A stretch of 64,000 nt of DNA from Pantoea sp. Cy-639. Lineage in GTDB: Bacteria > Pseudomonadota > Gammaproteobacteria > Pseudomonadales > Pseudomonadaceae. Shown here in pieces: positions 8,135 to 18,725 of this stretch; the stretch's first letter is position 1; each line of letters starts with the position of its first letter. The stretch lies in contig NZ_VWXI01000005.1 in assembly GCF_011752525.1 (NCBI RefSeq), positions 124,001 to 188,000 of the forward strand, in the 5' to 3' direction. The translations under genes were made by a program, and so were the position numbers. The notes under the pieces were generated by a model. That model was not told the DNA's origin. It did not search any database and saw only the letters and a program-made list of their open reading frames with translations.

Positions 8135-9595
8135 GTGACCGCCGCCCTGCCCCCGACCACCCTGCGCACCGTCTTGACCGCCCTGATGCTGGCGATTTTT
8201 CTCGGTGCCCTCGACCAGACCATCGTTGCCGTGTCGATGCCGGCGATCTCCGCCCAGTTCGACGATGTCGGCCTGCTGGCCTGGGTGATTTCCGGCTACA
8301 TGGTGGCGATGACCGTTGCCGTACCGATCTACGGCAAGCTTGGCGACCTGTACGGGCGCCGGCGCATGATCCTCACCGGCACTGCCTTGTTCACCTTGGC
8401 TTCGATCGTCTGCGCCCTGGCCCAGGACATGCCGCAACTGGTCATGGCGCGGGTGCTCCAGGGCATCGGCGCCGGTGGCATGGTCTCGGTGAGCCAGGCG
8501 ATCATCGGCGACTTCGTGCCGCCGCGCGAACGCGGCCGCTACCAGGGCTACTTCAGCGGCATGTATGCCCTGGCCAGCGTCGCCGGCCCGGTGCTCGGCG
8601 GTTGGCTGACCGAATACCTGTCATGGCGCTGGGTGTTCTGGGTCAACCTGCCGCTGGGGCTGGTCGCCCTGTGGGCGATCCACCGCGCGCTGGACGGTCT
8701 TTCGGTGAAACGGCGCGAGGCCCAGGTGGACTATCCTGGCGCGCTGCTGATGATCGTCGGCCTGGGCAGCCTGCTGCTGGGCATCACTCTGGTCGGCCAG
8801 GGACACGCCTGGCTGTCGTCGCAGGTACTGGCGCTGTTCGGCTGCGCACTGCTCGGGCTGCTGGTGTTCGTCGCGCATGAGCGCCGTTGCGCCGAACCAC
8901 TGCTGCCGCTGGCACTGTTCGGCAACCGGGTCGCAGTGCTGTGCTGGGGCGTGATCTTCTTCGCCAGCTTCCAGTCGATCTCACTGACCATGCTCATGCC
9001 CCTGCGCTACCAGGGCATCACCGGCGCTGGCGCCGACAGTGCCGCGCTGCACTTGCTGCCACTGGCGATGGGGCTGCCCATCGGCGCCTTCACCGGCGGG
9101 CGCATGACCAGCCGCACCGGACGCTACAAACCGCAGATTCTTGCCGGCGCCCTGCTGATGCCGCTGGCCATCGCTGCCATGGCCTTCACACCGCCGCAGG
9201 CCGGCTGGCTGAGCGCCTTGTTCATGCTGTTGACGGGCATCGCCTGCGGCCTGCAGTTCCCCACTTCGCTGGTGGGCACGCAAAGTGCCGTGGAGATGAA
9301 GGATATTGGCGTGGCGACCAGCACCACCAACCTGTTCCGCTCGCTGGGCGGGGCGATGGGGGTGGCGTGCATGTCCAGCCTGCTGCTGGCGCTGCTGCAC
9401 CAGGGTGGTTTCGAGATGCTGGGCAACCCTTTGCTGGGCAGCCTCAAGGCGGGAGAGGCAGATCCATCGATCCAGGCCCGCCTGCTGGAAACGTTCCAGC
9501 ATCTGCTGCTGGTCAGTGCCGGTGCCTCGCTGATCGGCTTGCTGGCGGCGCTGGCGCTACCGGACAGGCAACTGCGCGGTCGCGCCCACGATTAA
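8135..9595 (+). CDS. MFS drug exporter, DHA2 (EmrB/QacA, 14-TMS) family
   Basis: A 486-aa inner-membrane proton antiporter. It has the DHA2 motif near the N-terminus (LDQTIVAVSMPAISAQF), the MFS loop GKLGDLYGRRRM, the motif-C-like region VAGPVLGGWLTEYLSWRWVFWVNLP, and enough hydrophobic segments for 14 helices. The start is GTG, preceded by AAGG at about -12; the nearby ATG at 8116 is out of frame. It converges with ttgR. Substrates are probably hydrophobic antimicrobials. Confidence 0.88.
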   Translation: MTAALPPTTLRTVLTALMLAIFLGALDQTIVAVSMPAISAQFDDVGLLAWVISGYMVAMTVAVPIYGKLGDLYGRRRMILTGTALFTLASIVCALAQDMPQLVMARVLQGIGAGGMVSVSQAIIGDFVPPRERGRYQGYFSGMYALASVAGPVLGGWLTEYLSWRWVFWVNLPLGLVALWAIHRALDGLSVKRREAQVDYPGALLMIVGLGSLLLGITLVGQGHAWLSSQVLALFGCALLGLLVFVAHERRCAEPLLPLALFGNRVAVLCWGVIFFASFQSISLTMLMPLRYQGITGAGADSAALHLLPLAMGLPIGAFTGGRMTSRTGRYKPQILAGALLMPLAIAAMAFTPPQAGWLSALFMLLTGIACGLQFPTSLVGTQSAVEMKDIGVATSTTNLFRSLGGAMGVACMSSLLLALLHQGGFEMLGNPLLGSLKAGEADPSIQARLLETFQHLLLVSAGASLIGLLAALALPDRQLRGRAHD

Positions 9596-9646
9596 TCCCG
9601 CCTTAATCATCGGGAGAAACACTCCCTAACAATCCTTCACAAAGAG

Positions 9647-10279
9647 TTATTTGCGCAGGCCAGGGCTCAAGCGCAGCATATCCAGCCCGGTGTCGACCCA
9701 TTTTTCGACATCCCCCAGCAGGTCGAAGCTGTCCGGCAGCAGCAGCCAGCGCCCGATCAGGCCATCCACATAGGCGAACATCGCAACGGCGGCCCGCTCG
9801 ATATCGAGATCGGCCGGCAACTGGCCACGGCGCACGGCGTTGCCCAGGGTCAGGGCAACACTCTCGTGGCAATCCAGCACGGCGCCCTGGCGCTGCTGGC
9901 GAATCTCACACATGTCGTCGGTGAACTCGCACTTGTGATGCAGAATTTCATTGATACGCCGGGTGCGCGCATCGAGCACCAGCTCGTTGAACACCTGCAG
10001 CAGCAACTTGCGCATGCAGCCAAGCGGGTCGAGTTCATCCTCGCTTTCACTGGCCCGGGCCAGGTGATCATGGGTTTCATGAAGGCTGTCGAGCAACGCC
10101 TGCACCAGCTCGCCCTTGTTGCTGAAATGCCAGTAGATAGCGCCACGGGTCACCCCCGCGAGCTCGGCGATGTCGGCCAGGGTGGTACGCGCAACCCCGC
10201 GCTTGTAGAAGGCCTTTTCCGCCGCCTCGATGATCTGGGCGCGGGTTTCCTGGGCTTCTTCTTTGGTTCGACGGACCAT
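9647..10279 (-). CDS. ttgR: TetR-family repressor TtgR of the TtgABC efflux pump
   Basis: A 210-aa TetR-type repressor. The N-terminal helix-turn-helix is typical ([21 protein letters not shown]). The all-alpha ligand domain includes N110 and H114, the residues reported to contact flavonoids and antibiotics in P. putida TtgR. Ligand binding releases the operator between ttgR and ttgA, so the pump and the repressor are co-induced. Length and sequence match TtgR, and the divergent ttgABC operon confirms the identity. Confidence 0.96.
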   Translation of the reverse strand: MVRRTKEEAQETRAQIIEAAEKAFYKRGVARTTLADIAELAGVTRGAIYWHFSNKGELVQALLDSLHETHDHLARASESEDELDPLGCMRKLLLQVFNELVLDARTRRINEILHHKCEFTDDMCEIRQQRQGAVLDCHESVALTLGNAVRRGQLPADLDIERAAVAMFAYVDGLIGRWLLLPDSFDLLGDVEKWVDTGLDMLRLSPGLRK

Positions 10280-10412
10280 GGCAGTACAACCTCATCGGGC
10301 CCCACGCGCTCCGAGGGCGCTCGGGAATCAGGCCGGGAGCCGCCTGTTTCAGGGGCACTCCCGGATGAATGTGAACAATCCGCGGTGGTAATCCACTGCG
10401 GATATGCGCTAT

Positions 10413-10434
10413 TTACAAACAACCATGAATGTAA
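10413..10434. promoter_or_regulatory. TtgR operator in the ttgR-ttgA intergenic region
   Basis: TTACA (10413-10417) and TGTAA (10430-10434) form the arms of a partial palindrome within TTTACAAACAACCATGAATG. This matches the TtgR operator described for P. putida, where one site overlaps both divergent promoters. It lies about 100 bp upstream of ttgA and 135 bp upstream of ttgR. Confidence 0.88.
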
Positions 10435-10537
10435 GTATATTCCTTAGCAAGCTATTTATCCACCAGATAGCATTTTTCTGACAAGAATCTTCCACTATAT
10501 TCTTGAGCTTCCCTGCTCCTGCGACCCGAGGATCCTC

Positions 10538-11692
10538 ATGCAATTCAAGCCAGCCTTATCCGCCCTGGTGTCCGCCGTGGCCCTGGCAACCCTGCTCAGT
10601 GGCTGTAAGAAAGAGGAAGCAGCGCCAGCGCCGCAGGCTCCTCAGGTCGGTGTCGTCACTGTGCAGCCACAAGCCTTCACCCTCACCTCGGAACTGCCGG
10701 GGCGCACCAGCGCCTATCGAGTCGCCGAGGTTCGGCCACAGGTCAACGGCATCATTCTCAAGCGCCTGTTCAAGGAAGGCAGCGACGTCAAGGAAGGGCA
10801 ACAGCTCTACCAGATCGACCCGTCTGTCTACGAAGCCACCCTGGCCAATGCCCAGGCCAACCTGCAGGCTACCCGCTCCCTGGCCGAGCGCTACAGGCAA
10901 CTGATCGACGAGCAGGCCGTCTCCAAGCAGGAGTACGACGATGCCAACGCCAAACGATTGCAGGCCGAAGCATCGCTCAAGAGTGCCCAGATCGACCTGC
11001 GCTACACCAAGGTCCTGTCCCCGATCAGCGGGCGCATCGGCCGCTCCTCGGTGACCGAAGGCGCATTGGTGAGCAATGGCCAAAGCAACGCCATGGCCAC
11101 TATCCAGCAGCTCGACCCGATCTACGTCGACGTTACCCAGTCCACTGCCGAACTGCTCAAGCTGCGCCGTGACCTGGAAAGCGGCCAGTTGCAGAAGGCC
11201 GGCGACAATGCCGCCCAGGTGCAGCTGGTTCTGGAAGATGGCAGCCTGTTCAAGCAGCAGGGCCGCCTGGAGTTCTCCGAAGTCGCGGTCGACGAGACCA
11301 CCGGCTCCGTGACCCTGCGCGCGATCTTCCCCAACCCCGACCACACCCTGCTGCCGGGCATGTTCGTGCATGCGCGGCTCAAGGCCGGGGTCAACGCCAA
11401 CGCCATCCTGGCACCGCAGCAGGGCGTGACCCGCGATCTGAAGGGCACGCCGACCGCGCTGGTGGTCAACCAGGAGAACAAGGTCGAACTGCGCCAGCTC
11501 AAGGCCAGCCGAACCCTGGGCAGCGACTGGCTGATCGAGGAAGGCCTCAATCCGGGAGACCGGGTGATCACCGAAGGGTTGCAGTTCGTTCGCCCTGGTG
11601 TCGAGGTCAAGGTCAGCGAAGCCACCAACGTCAAGAAACCGGGCAGCCCCGATCAGGCCAGCGCGACGAAAGCAGACGCCAAAGCGGAGTAA
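10538..11692 (+). CDS. ttgA: RND efflux periplasmic adaptor lipoprotein TtgA
   Basis: A 384-aa membrane-fusion protein linking TtgB to the outer-membrane channel. The signal peptide ends in lipobox LLSGC (Cys23), so the mature protein is anchored in the inner membrane. Lipoyl/barrel-sandwich halves flank an alpha-hairpin (about residues 95-170), followed by beta-barrel and membrane-proximal domains, as in MexA/AcrA. It is first gene of ttgABC, with 3 bp to ttgB, and is controlled from the TtgR operator. Confidence 0.96.
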   Translation: MQFKPALSALVSAVALATLLSGCKKEEAAPAPQAPQVGVVTVQPQAFTLTSELPGRTSAYRVAEVRPQVNGIILKRLFKEGSDVKEGQQLYQIDPSVYEATLANAQANLQATRSLAERYRQLIDEQAVSKQEYDDANAKRLQAEASLKSAQIDLRYTKVLSPISGRIGRSSVTEGALVSNGQSNAMATIQQLDPIYVDVTQSTAELLKLRRDLESGQLQKAGDNAAQVQLVLEDGSLFKQQGRLEFSEVAVDETTGSVTLRAIFPNPDHTLLPGMFVHARLKAGVNANAILAPQQGVTRDLKGTPTALVVNQENKVELRQLKASRTLGSDWLIEEGLNPGDRVITEGLQFVRPGVEVKVSEATNVKKPGSPDQASATKADAKAE

Positions 11693-11695
11693 ACC

Positions 11696-14600
11696 ATGTC
11701 GAAGTTCTTTATCGATCGCCCGATCTTCGCCTGGGTGATCGCCCTGGTGATCATGCTGGTCGGCGCCTTGTCGATCCTGAAGCTGCCGATCAACCAGTAC
11801 CCGAGCATCGCCCCGCCGGCCATCGCCATCGCCGTGACCTATCCAGGCGCCTCGGCGCAGACGGTGCAGGACACCGTGGTGCAGGTGATCGAGCAGCAGC
11901 TCAACGGTATCGACAACCTGCGCTATGTGTCGTCGGAAAGTAACTCCGACGGCAGCATGACCATCACCGCCACCTTCGAGCAGGGCACCAACGCCGACAC
12001 GGCGCAGGTCCAGGTCCAGAACAAGCTGAACCTGGCCACGCCGCTGTTGCCGCAGGAAGTGCAGCAGCAAGGTATCCGCGTCACCAAGGCAGTGAAGAAC
12101 TTCCTGCTGGTGATCGGCCTGGTGTCCGAAGACGGCAGCATGACCAAGGACGACCTGTCCAACTACATCGTCTCGAACATGCAGGACCCGATCTCGCGTA
12201 CTGCCGGTGTAGGTGACTTCCAGGTGTTCGGCGCCCAGTACGCCATGCGTATCTGGCTCGATCCGGCCAAGCTGAACAAGTTCCAGCTGACGCCGGTGGA
12301 CGTGCGTACCGCGGTTGCCGCACAGAACGTGCAGGTATCCTCCGGTCAGCTCGGTGGCCTGCCGGCCACGCCTGGCACCCAGCTCAACGCCACCATCATC
12401 GGCAAGACCCGCCTGCAGACCGCCGAGCAGTTCCAGAAGATCCTGCTCAAGGTCAACGCCGACGGCTCCCAGGTACGCCTGGGCGATGTCGCCGAGGTTG
12501 GCCTGGGCGGCGAGAACTACGCGATCAGCGCACAATACAACGGTTTCCCGGCCTCGGGCCTGGCGGTCAAGCTGGCCACCGGCGCCAACGCCCTGGACAC
12601 TGCCAAGGCGCTGCGCCAGACCATCGCCGAGCTCGAACCGTTCTTCCCGCCAGGGGTCAAGGCGGTATTCCCGTATGACACCACCCCGGTGGTCACCGAG
12701 TCGATCAGCGGTGTGATCCACACCTTGGTCGAGGCCGTGGTCCTGGTGTTCCTGGTGATGTATCTGTTCCTGCAGAACTTCCGCGCCACCATCATCACCA
12801 CCATGACCGTACCGGTGGTGTTGCTGGGTACCTTCGGCATCCTTGCCGCCGCGGGCTTCAGCATCAACACCCTGACCATGTTCGCCATGGTCCTGGCCAT
12901 CGGCTTGCTGGTGGACGACGCCATCGTCGTGGTGGAGAACGTCGAGCGGGTGATGTCCGAGGAAGGATTGCCGCCCAAGGAGGCGACCAAGCGCTCCATG
13001 GAGCAGATCCAGGGCGCCCTTGTGGGTATCGCCCTGGTGCTGTCGGCGGTACTGCTTCCAATGGCCTTCTTCGGCGGCTCCACCGGTGTGATCTATCGTC
13101 AGTTCTCGATCACCATCGTCTCGGCCATGGGCCTGTCGGTGCTGGTCGCGCTGATCTTCACCCCGGCCCTGTGCGCCACCATGCTCAAGCCGCTGAAAAA
13201 GGGCGAGCACCATGTGGCCAAGCGTGGTTTCTTCGGCTGGTTCAACCGCAACTTCGACCGCAGCGTGGTGGGCTACGAGCGTAGCGTGGGCGCGATCCTG
13301 CGCAACAAGATCCCGTTCCTGCTGGCCTACGCGCTGATCGTGGTCGGCATGATCTGGCTGTTCGCCCGTATTCCCACCGCGTTCCTTCCGGAAGAAGACC
13401 AGGGCGTGCTGTTCGCCCAGGTGCAGACTCCGGCCGGCTCCAGTGCCGAGCGCACCCAGGTGGTGGTCGACCAGATGCGCGAGTACCTGCTCAAGGACGA
13501 GGCCGACACCGTGTCCTCGGTGTTCACCGTCAACGGCTTCAACTTCGCCGGTCGCGGCCAGAGCTCGGGCATGGCGTTCATCATGCTCAAGCCGTGGGGC
13601 GAGCGCTCGAAGGAGAACAGCGTGTTCGCCCTCGCCCAGCGCGCGCAGATGCACTTCTTCAGCTTCCGCGATGCGATGGTGTTCGCCTTCGCCCCGCCGG
13701 CGGTGCTCGAACTGGGTAACGCCACCGGCTTCGACGTGTTCCTGCAGGACCGCGCCGGTGTCGGCCACGAGAAACTGATGGAGGCACGCAACCAGTTCCT
13801 GGCCAAGGCCGCGCAGAGCAAGATCCTCAGCGCCGTGCGTCCGAACGGCCTGAACGACGAGCCGCAGTACCAGTTGACCATCGATGACGAGCGGGCCAGC
13901 GCCCTGGGCGTGACCATCGCCGACATCAACAACACCCTGTCGATCGCGCTCGGTGGCAGCTACGTCAACGACTTCATCGACCGTGGCCGGGTCAAGAAGG
14001 TGTACATCCAGGGTGCCTCCAACGCCCGGATGAGCCCGGAAGACCTGCAGAAGTGGTACGTGCGCAATGGCGCCGGCGAAATGGTGCCGTTCTCCTCGTT
14101 CGCCAAAGGCGAGTGGAGCTATGGCTCGCCGAAGCTGTCGCGCTACAACGGTGTGGAGGCGATCGAGATCCTCGGTACCCCGGCACCGGGCTACAGTACC
14201 GGTGAAGCCATGGCCGAAGTCGAGCGCATCGCCGGCGAGCTGCCGACGGGTATCGGCTACTCCTGGACCGGCATGTCCTACGAGGAAAAGCTCTCCGGCT
14301 CGCAGATGCCGGCGCTGTTCGCCCTCTCGGTACTGTTCGTGTTCCTCTGCCTGGCAGCGCTGTACGAAAGCTGGTCGATCCCGATCGCCGTGGTCCTGGT
14401 GGTGCCCCTGGGTATCATCGGTGCGCTGATCGCCACCAGCCTGCGCGGACTGTCCAACGACGTGTACTTCCTGGTCGGCCTGCTGACCACCATCGGCCTG
14501 GCGGCGAAGAACGCGATCCTGATCGTCGAGTTCGCCAAGGAACTGCACGAGCAAGGCCGCAGCCTGTACGACTCGGCCATCGAGGCGTGCCGCATGCGTC

Positions 14601-14848
14601 TGCGCCCGATCATCATGACCTCCCTGGCGTTCATCCTCGGCGTGGTACCGTTGACCATCGCCAGCGGCGCCGGCGCCGGCAGCCAGCACGCCATCGGCAC
14701 CGGGGTGATCGGCGGCATGATCAGTGCGACCGTGCTCGCGATCTTCTGGGTACCGCTATTCTTCGTCGCAGTGTCGTCGCTGTTCGGCAGCAAAGAACCG
14801 AAAAAAGACGCCACCCCTGAAACTCCACGTTATGAGGCTGGGCAATGA
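11696..14848 (+). CDS. ttgB: RND efflux transporter TtgB
   Basis: A 1050-aa HAE1-family inner-membrane pump (MexB/AcrB type) that exports solvents, antibiotics and plant phenolics using the proton gradient. Twelve transmembrane segments are evident, with two large periplasmic loops. The proton relay is intact: Asp407-Asp408 in [18 protein letters not shown], and Lys near residue 938 in [12 protein letters not shown]. Family length is normal. The stop overlaps the ttgC start by ATGA, so translation is coupled. Confidence 0.97.
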   Translation: MSKFFIDRPIFAWVIALVIMLVGALSILKLPINQYPSIAPPAIAIAVTYPGASAQTVQDTVVQVIEQQLNGIDNLRYVSSESNSDGSMTITATFEQGTNADTAQVQVQNKLNLATPLLPQEVQQQGIRVTKAVKNFLLVIGLVSEDGSMTKDDLSNYIVSNMQDPISRTAGVGDFQVFGAQYAMRIWLDPAKLNKFQLTPVDVRTAVAAQNVQVSSGQLGGLPATPGTQLNATIIGKTRLQTAEQFQKILLKVNADGSQVRLGDVAEVGLGGENYAISAQYNGFPASGLAVKLATGANALDTAKALRQTIAELEPFFPPGVKAVFPYDTTPVVTESISGVIHTLVEAVVLVFLVMYLFLQNFRATIITTMTVPVVLLGTFGILAAAGFSINTLTMFAMVLAIGLLVDDAIVVVENVERVMSEEGLPPKEATKRSMEQIQGALVGIALVLSAVLLPMAFFGGSTGVIYRQFSITIVSAMGLSVLVALIFTPALCATMLKPLKKGEHHVAKRGFFGWFNRNFDRSVVGYERSVGAILRNKIPFLLAYALIVVGMIWLFARIPTAFLPEEDQGVLFAQVQTPAGSSAERTQVVVDQMREYLLKDEADTVSSVFTVNGFNFAGRGQSSGMAFIMLKPWGERSKENSVFALAQRAQMHFFSFRDAMVFAFAPPAVLELGNATGFDVFLQDRAGVGHEKLMEARNQFLAKAAQSKILSAVRPNGLNDEPQYQLTIDDERASALGVTIADINNTLSIALGGSYVNDFIDRGRVKKVYIQGASNARMSPEDLQKWYVRNGAGEMVPFSSFAKGEWSYGSPKLSRYNGVEAIEILGTPAPGYSTGEAMAEVERIAGELPTGIGYSWTGMSYEEKLSGSQMPALFALSVLFVFLCLAALYESWSIPIAVVLVVPLGIIGALIATSLRGLSNDVYFLVGLLTTIGLAAKNAILIVEFAKELHEQGRSLYDSAIEACRMRLRPIIMTSLAFILGVVPLTIASGAGAGSQHAIGTGVIGGMISATVLAIFWVPLFFVAVSSLFGSKEPKKDATPETPRYEAGQ

Positions 14849-16290
14849 CCAAGTCTTTGTTGTCCCTGGCGGTAACCGCTTTCATTCTCGGCGGCTGCTC
14901 GCTGATCCCCGACTACCAGCAACCGGAAGCGCCGGTGGCCGCGCAGTGGCCGCAAGGCCCTGCGTACTCGCCGACCGAGTCCGCCAACGTGGCCGCCGCC
15001 GAACAAGGCTGGCGCCAGTTCTTCCACGACCCGGCCCTGCAGCAACTGCTGCAGGTCGCCCTGGAGAACAACCGTGACCTGCGTGTCGCGGCGCTGAACA
15101 TCGACGCCTACCGCGCCCAGTACCGCATCCAGCGCGCCGACCTGTTCCCGGCGGTTTCGGCCAACGGCAGCGGCAGCCGCCAGCGGGTGCCGGCCAAGTT
15201 GTCGCAGACCGGCGAGGCGAACATCACCAGCCAGTACTCGGCGACCCTGGGCGTCAGCTCGTACGAGCTGGACCTGTTCGGCCGCGTGCGCAGCCTGACC
15301 GAGCAGGCCCTGGAAACCTACCTGTCCAGCGAGCAGGCGCGTCGCTCCACGCAGATCAGCCTGGTCGCCAGCGTGGCCAACGCCTACTACACCTGGCAGG
15401 CCGACCAGGCGCTGCTGAAGCTGACCGAAGAAACGCTCAAGACGTACGAAGAGAGCTACAACCTGACCCGCCGCAGCAATGAAGTTGGCGTGGCTTCGGC
15501 CCTGGACCTGAGCCAGGCACGCACCGCCGTCGAAGGCGCGCGGGTCAAGCTGTCGCAGTATCAGCGCCTGGTCGCCCAGGACCTCAACAGCCTGACCGTG
15601 CTGGTCGGCGCTGGCGTGCCGGGCACCCTGCCCAAGCCGCTGGAGCTCAATGCCGACCAACTGGCCGATGTACCGGCCGGCTTGCCGTCCGACTTGCTGC
15701 AACGTCGCCCGGACATCCAGGAAGCCGAGCACCTGCTCAAGGCTGCCAACGCCAACATTGGCGCGGCCCGCGCGGCGTTCTTCCCAAGCATCAGCCTGAC
15801 CGCCAATGCCGGTACCCTGAGCCCGACCATGGGCGGTCTGTTCAAGGGTGGTTCGGGCACCTGGTTGTTCCAGCCGCAGATCAACCTGCCGATCTTCAAC
15901 GCCGGCAGCCTGAAGGCGAGCCTGGACTACTCGAAGATCCAGAAGGACATCAACGTCGCCAAGTACGAAAAGACCATCCAGACAGCCTTCCAGGAAGTCG
16001 CCGATGGCCTGGCCGCACGCAAGACCTTCGAAGAACAGTTGCAGGCACAGCGCGACCTGGTGGCTGCCAACCAGGACTACTACCGCCTGGCCGAACGCCG
16101 CTATCGCATCGGTATCGACAGCAACCTGACCTTCCTCGACGCCCAGCGCAACCTGTTCAGTGCCCAACAGGCCCTGATCAGCGATCGCCTGTCGCAGTTG
16201 GTCAGCGAGGTGAACCTGTACAAGGCCCTCGGTGGTGGCTGGTACGAGCAGACCAACCAGCAGGCTTCGATCGAAAAACCGAAAGGTTGA
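14845..16290 (+). CDS. ttgC: Outer-membrane efflux channel lipoprotein TtgC
   Basis: A 481-aa TolC/OprM-family channel. The signal peptide ends in GGCSLIP (lipobox Cys near residue 18), so the protein is probably acylated. Two outer-membrane-efflux-protein repeats cover the rest, including the periplasmic helices ([20 protein letters not shown] and similar). It is the last gene of ttgABC, start-overlapping ttgB, and an intrinsic terminator follows about 20 bp downstream. Confidence 0.96.
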   Translation: MTKSLLSLAVTAFILGGCSLIPDYQQPEAPVAAQWPQGPAYSPTESANVAAAEQGWRQFFHDPALQQLLQVALENNRDLRVAALNIDAYRAQYRIQRADLFPAVSANGSGSRQRVPAKLSQTGEANITSQYSATLGVSSYELDLFGRVRSLTEQALETYLSSEQARRSTQISLVASVANAYYTWQADQALLKLTEETLKTYEESYNLTRRSNEVGVASALDLSQARTAVEGARVKLSQYQRLVAQDLNSLTVLVGAGVPGTLPKPLELNADQLADVPAGLPSDLLQRRPDIQEAEHLLKAANANIGAARAAFFPSISLTANAGTLSPTMGGLFKGGSGTWLFQPQINLPIFNAGSLKASLDYSKIQKDINVAKYEKTIQTAFQEVADGLAARKTFEEQLQAQRDLVAANQDYYRLAERRYRIGIDSNLTFLDAQRNLFSAQQALISDRLSQLVSEVNLYKALGGGWYEQTNQQASIEKPKG

Positions 16291-16310
16291 TCATAGAAGC
16301 CACGGCATCA

Positions 16311-16338
16311 AGCCCACCCTCGCGGTGGGCTTTTTTTT
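16311..16338 (+). terminator. Rho-independent terminator of ttgABC
   Basis: AGCCCACC (16311-16318) pairs with GGTGGGCT (16324-16331) around a 5-nt loop and runs into eight T residues. Confidence 0.9.
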
Positions 16339-16479
16339 GCCCTGTGTCCACAAGCTGCCCGCTACGGATCGCATCACTCAAATAACCAAATGAACTAAAC
16401 AAATGAAATAACCATAATTGACGACATATAGGGCAAAGGCTAAAAACGAGTCCTGCCTCCACCGCCCACGAGACCGAGC

Positions 16480-17463
16480 ATGGACCTTCGCCAACTGCGC
16501 TATTTCATTGCCCTCACCGAATACCGCAGTTTCGTCCGTGCTGCCGAGGCCATGGGCATCACCCAACCCGCGTTCAGTCGCGCCATCCAGAACCTCGAAC
16601 AGACCCTCGGCTGCATCCTCGTCGACCGCGGCCACAAGGCCCTGCTCCCCACCCCCGAAGGCCAGGTGGTGCTGCAACACGCCCGGCGCCTGGTCCAAGG
16701 CGCCGCCCAACTGAACAACGACGTACTGCAGATGACCAAGCTCGACGCCGGCGAACTGCACTTCGGCAGTGGTCCGTCCCTGGCCGTGCGCCTGGTGCCG
16801 GAGGCCCTGCGCCACTTCATCGAGCGCCACCCGGGAATTCGCACCGCACTGCAGGTGGACAACGCCGAACGCCTCGGCCAGGCCCTGCGCCGCGAGCAGA
16901 TCGAATTCTTCGTCGACGACATCCGCCCGTTCGAGGCCGACCCAAACTTCCACACAGAGCCGCTCAGCCCACGTCCTGGCCTGTTCTTCTGCCGCCCCGG
17001 GCATCCGCTGCTGGCCAAGGACAGTCTGTCGACCAACGACCTGTTCGCCTACCCGTTGGCCTGCGCCCTGCTCGCCCCTGGCGTGCGCAAACGTCTGGCC
17101 AACCTCAGCGGACGGAGCGACTTCACACCGCATCTGCAGACCGAGCACCTGGCGGTGTTGCGCAACGTGGTGCTGGGCAGCAATGCCATTGGCAGCGCCA
17201 GCGAAGAGGCCGTGGCCGAGGACCTGGCCAGCGGTCGACTGGTACGCCTACACTGGCGCAACTTGCCACCGGGCCTGGAAGTGCTGAGCGTACGTTGCGG
17301 GGTGATCAGTCGTAGCGGCTATCGGCTATCACCGGCGGCACGGGCGATGATCGACATCCTGGTCAGCCTGGATGAGCAGCCAGTGCCCGCAGGCGAGGCG
17401 CATCGACAATCTCCACCTCGCCATAACCCAGGCGTACCACGCCGGACTGCTCGAGGTTCCTGA
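16480..17463 (+). CDS. LysR-family transcriptional regulator
   Basis: A 327-aa regulator with a typical N-terminal helix-turn-helix (MDLRQLRYFIALTEYRSF, then MGITQPAFSRAIQNLEQTLG) and LysR substrate-binding domain. The last ~33 codons, after SLDEQPVPAGEAHRQ, look non-conserved and overlap the Crp-type gene on the other strand by 101 bp. The target is unknown; no divergent partner exists. Confidence 0.88.
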   Translation: MDLRQLRYFIALTEYRSFVRAAEAMGITQPAFSRAIQNLEQTLGCILVDRGHKALLPTPEGQVVLQHARRLVQGAAQLNNDVLQMTKLDAGELHFGSGPSLAVRLVPEALRHFIERHPGIRTALQVDNAERLGQALRREQIEFFVDDIRPFEADPNFHTEPLSPRPGLFFCRPGHPLLAKDSLSTNDLFAYPLACALLAPGVRKRLANLSGRSDFTPHLQTEHLAVLRNVVLGSNAIGSASEEAVAEDLASGRLVRLHWRNLPPGLEVLSVRCGVISRSGYRLSPAARAMIDILVSLDEQPVPAGEAHRQSPPRHNPGVPRRTARGS

Positions 17464-18049
17464 GAATCTGGTTGATGGTCTGGCGCGACAGCGACAGCAT
17501 CAACGCCAGTTGCTCCTGGGAGATCTGCAGGTGCCACTGGGCGACATCGCGCTCGCCATACCCCTCGGCAATCTGCAACAAGCGGTGGGCCAGCCGTGGC
17601 GCGGCCGCCAGCAGGCTCTGCTGCTCCAGGGCGACGAACACCCAACGCAGCTTGTGGCTCATCAACAAGGCCAGGTCGCGCCAGTGCCCCGGTTCACGCG
17701 CCAGCCAATCGAGCAAAGGCGCCTGGGGGATCCACAACAACCGCGTCGTCCCTTCCGCATAGGCATCATGGGTACGCGGCTGGCCGTCGAACAGGCTGAT
17801 CTCGCCGAACCAGTGGGGCGACTCCACCAGCGTCAGCAAGGCCTCCTTGCCCTCGGGGCTGACCGCACCGACGCGCATCGCCCCTTCGAGCACCGCATAC
17901 AGCCCGCACGGCGCATCCCCGCGCTGGAACAGGCACTGACCCGCCGCCAGCGTTCGCGAACGGCCCAGGGCCAGCAGACTATCCTGAACGGAGAAGGGCA
18001 ACTGGCGGAACCACTGGCCATGCAGCAACAGAGTACGCGGATCGTCCAT
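17363..18049 (-). CDS. Crp/Fnr-family transcriptional regulator
   Basis: A 228-aa regulator. A cyclic-nucleotide-binding beta-barrel spans about residues 15-125 (LFQRGDAPCGLYAVLEGAMRVG, then SPHWFGEISLFDGQPRTHD). The C-terminal helix-turn-helix is ISQEQLALMLSLSRQTINQILRNLEQSG. The Fnr-type N-terminal Cys cluster is absent, so oxygen sensing through FeS is unlikely. It ends inside the convergent LysR gene. The ligand is unknown. Confidence 0.88.
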   Translation of the reverse strand: MDDPRTLLLHGQWFRQLPFSVQDSLLALGRSRTLAAGQCLFQRGDAPCGLYAVLEGAMRVGAVSPEGKEALLTLVESPHWFGEISLFDGQPRTHDAYAEGTTRLLWIPQAPLLDWLAREPGHWRDLALLMSHKLRWVFVALEQQSLLAAAPRLAHRLLQIAEGYGERDVAQWHLQISQEQLALMLSLSRQTINQILRNLEQSGVVRLGYGEVEIVDAPRLRALAAHPG

Positions 18050-18141
18050 GGGGCCTCGCCAGGCGGACTCTGTCGGCCAGGCGACAGACGACGGTGGATG
18101 AACAGGGGCAAGCTGCGCTCATCCCTGATGGAGGAACAACA

Positions 18142-18666
18142 ATGAAAAACCTCGTCGAGCACCTGAGTCAATACGCGACCTACCACCGTGACCCACGCAA
18201 TATCGCCACGCACTTCGTCGGTATACCGCTGATCGTGCTGGCAGTGGCTATCTTGCTGTCGCGGCCCGGCGGGGACCTGGCCGGGCTCTGGCTGTCACCG
18301 GCGCTGCTGCTGGCAGGCGGGTCGGTGTGGTTCTACCTGCGCCTGGACCTGCGCTTCGGACTGCTGATGGGGCTGCTGCTGGGCCTGTGCCTGTGGGCCG
18401 GCCAGGCGCTGGCGATACGCCCCACCGGGCTGTGGCTGGGCGCAGGACTCGGGACTTTCGTGGTGGGCTGGGCCATCCAGTTCATCGGCCATTGGTACGA
18501 GGGACGCAAGCCGGCGTTCGTCGACGACCTCAGCGGATTGATCATCGGGCCGCTGTTCGTGGTGGCGGAGCTGGCGTTCATGCTCGGGCTGCGTGGTGAA
18601 CTGAAGAAAGCCGTGGAGGCCAAGGCCGGGCCGGTTGCCATGCGCCACAAGAAAGCGACGGCATGA
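18142..18666 (+). CDS. Mpo1-like (DUF962/YGL010w) membrane protein
   Basis: A 174-aa membrane protein with about four hydrophobic helices. Conserved His-bearing motifs are visible: YATYHRDPRNIATHFVGIP at the N-terminus and QFIGHWYEGRKPA after the third helix. This is the pattern of the Mpo1/DUF962 family, whose yeast member is an Fe(II)-dependent 2-hydroxy-fatty-acid dioxygenase. The start follows a GGAGG site; an ATG 16 codons upstream lacks one. The enzymatic role in Pseudomonas is inferred only from the family. Confidence 0.8.
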   Translation: MKNLVEHLSQYATYHRDPRNIATHFVGIPLIVLAVAILLSRPGGDLAGLWLSPALLLAGGSVWFYLRLDLRFGLLMGLLLGLCLWAGQALAIRPTGLWLGAGLGTFVVGWAIQFIGHWYEGRKPAFVDDLSGLIIGPLFVVAELAFMLGLRGELKKAVEAKAGPVAMRHKKATA

Positions 18667-18725
18667 CCGGCTGACGCTCCGGAACCCGCCGAAACGATGC
18701 CGGCGATCGGGCGAATCACGCCCTC

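Noticed and set aside
10556..14689. 1377-aa open frame antisense to ttgA and ttgB
   Set aside because: It is a GC-rich shadow of highly conserved pump genes, with His/Asp/Gly-rich low-complexity content, no family match and no ribosome binding site.
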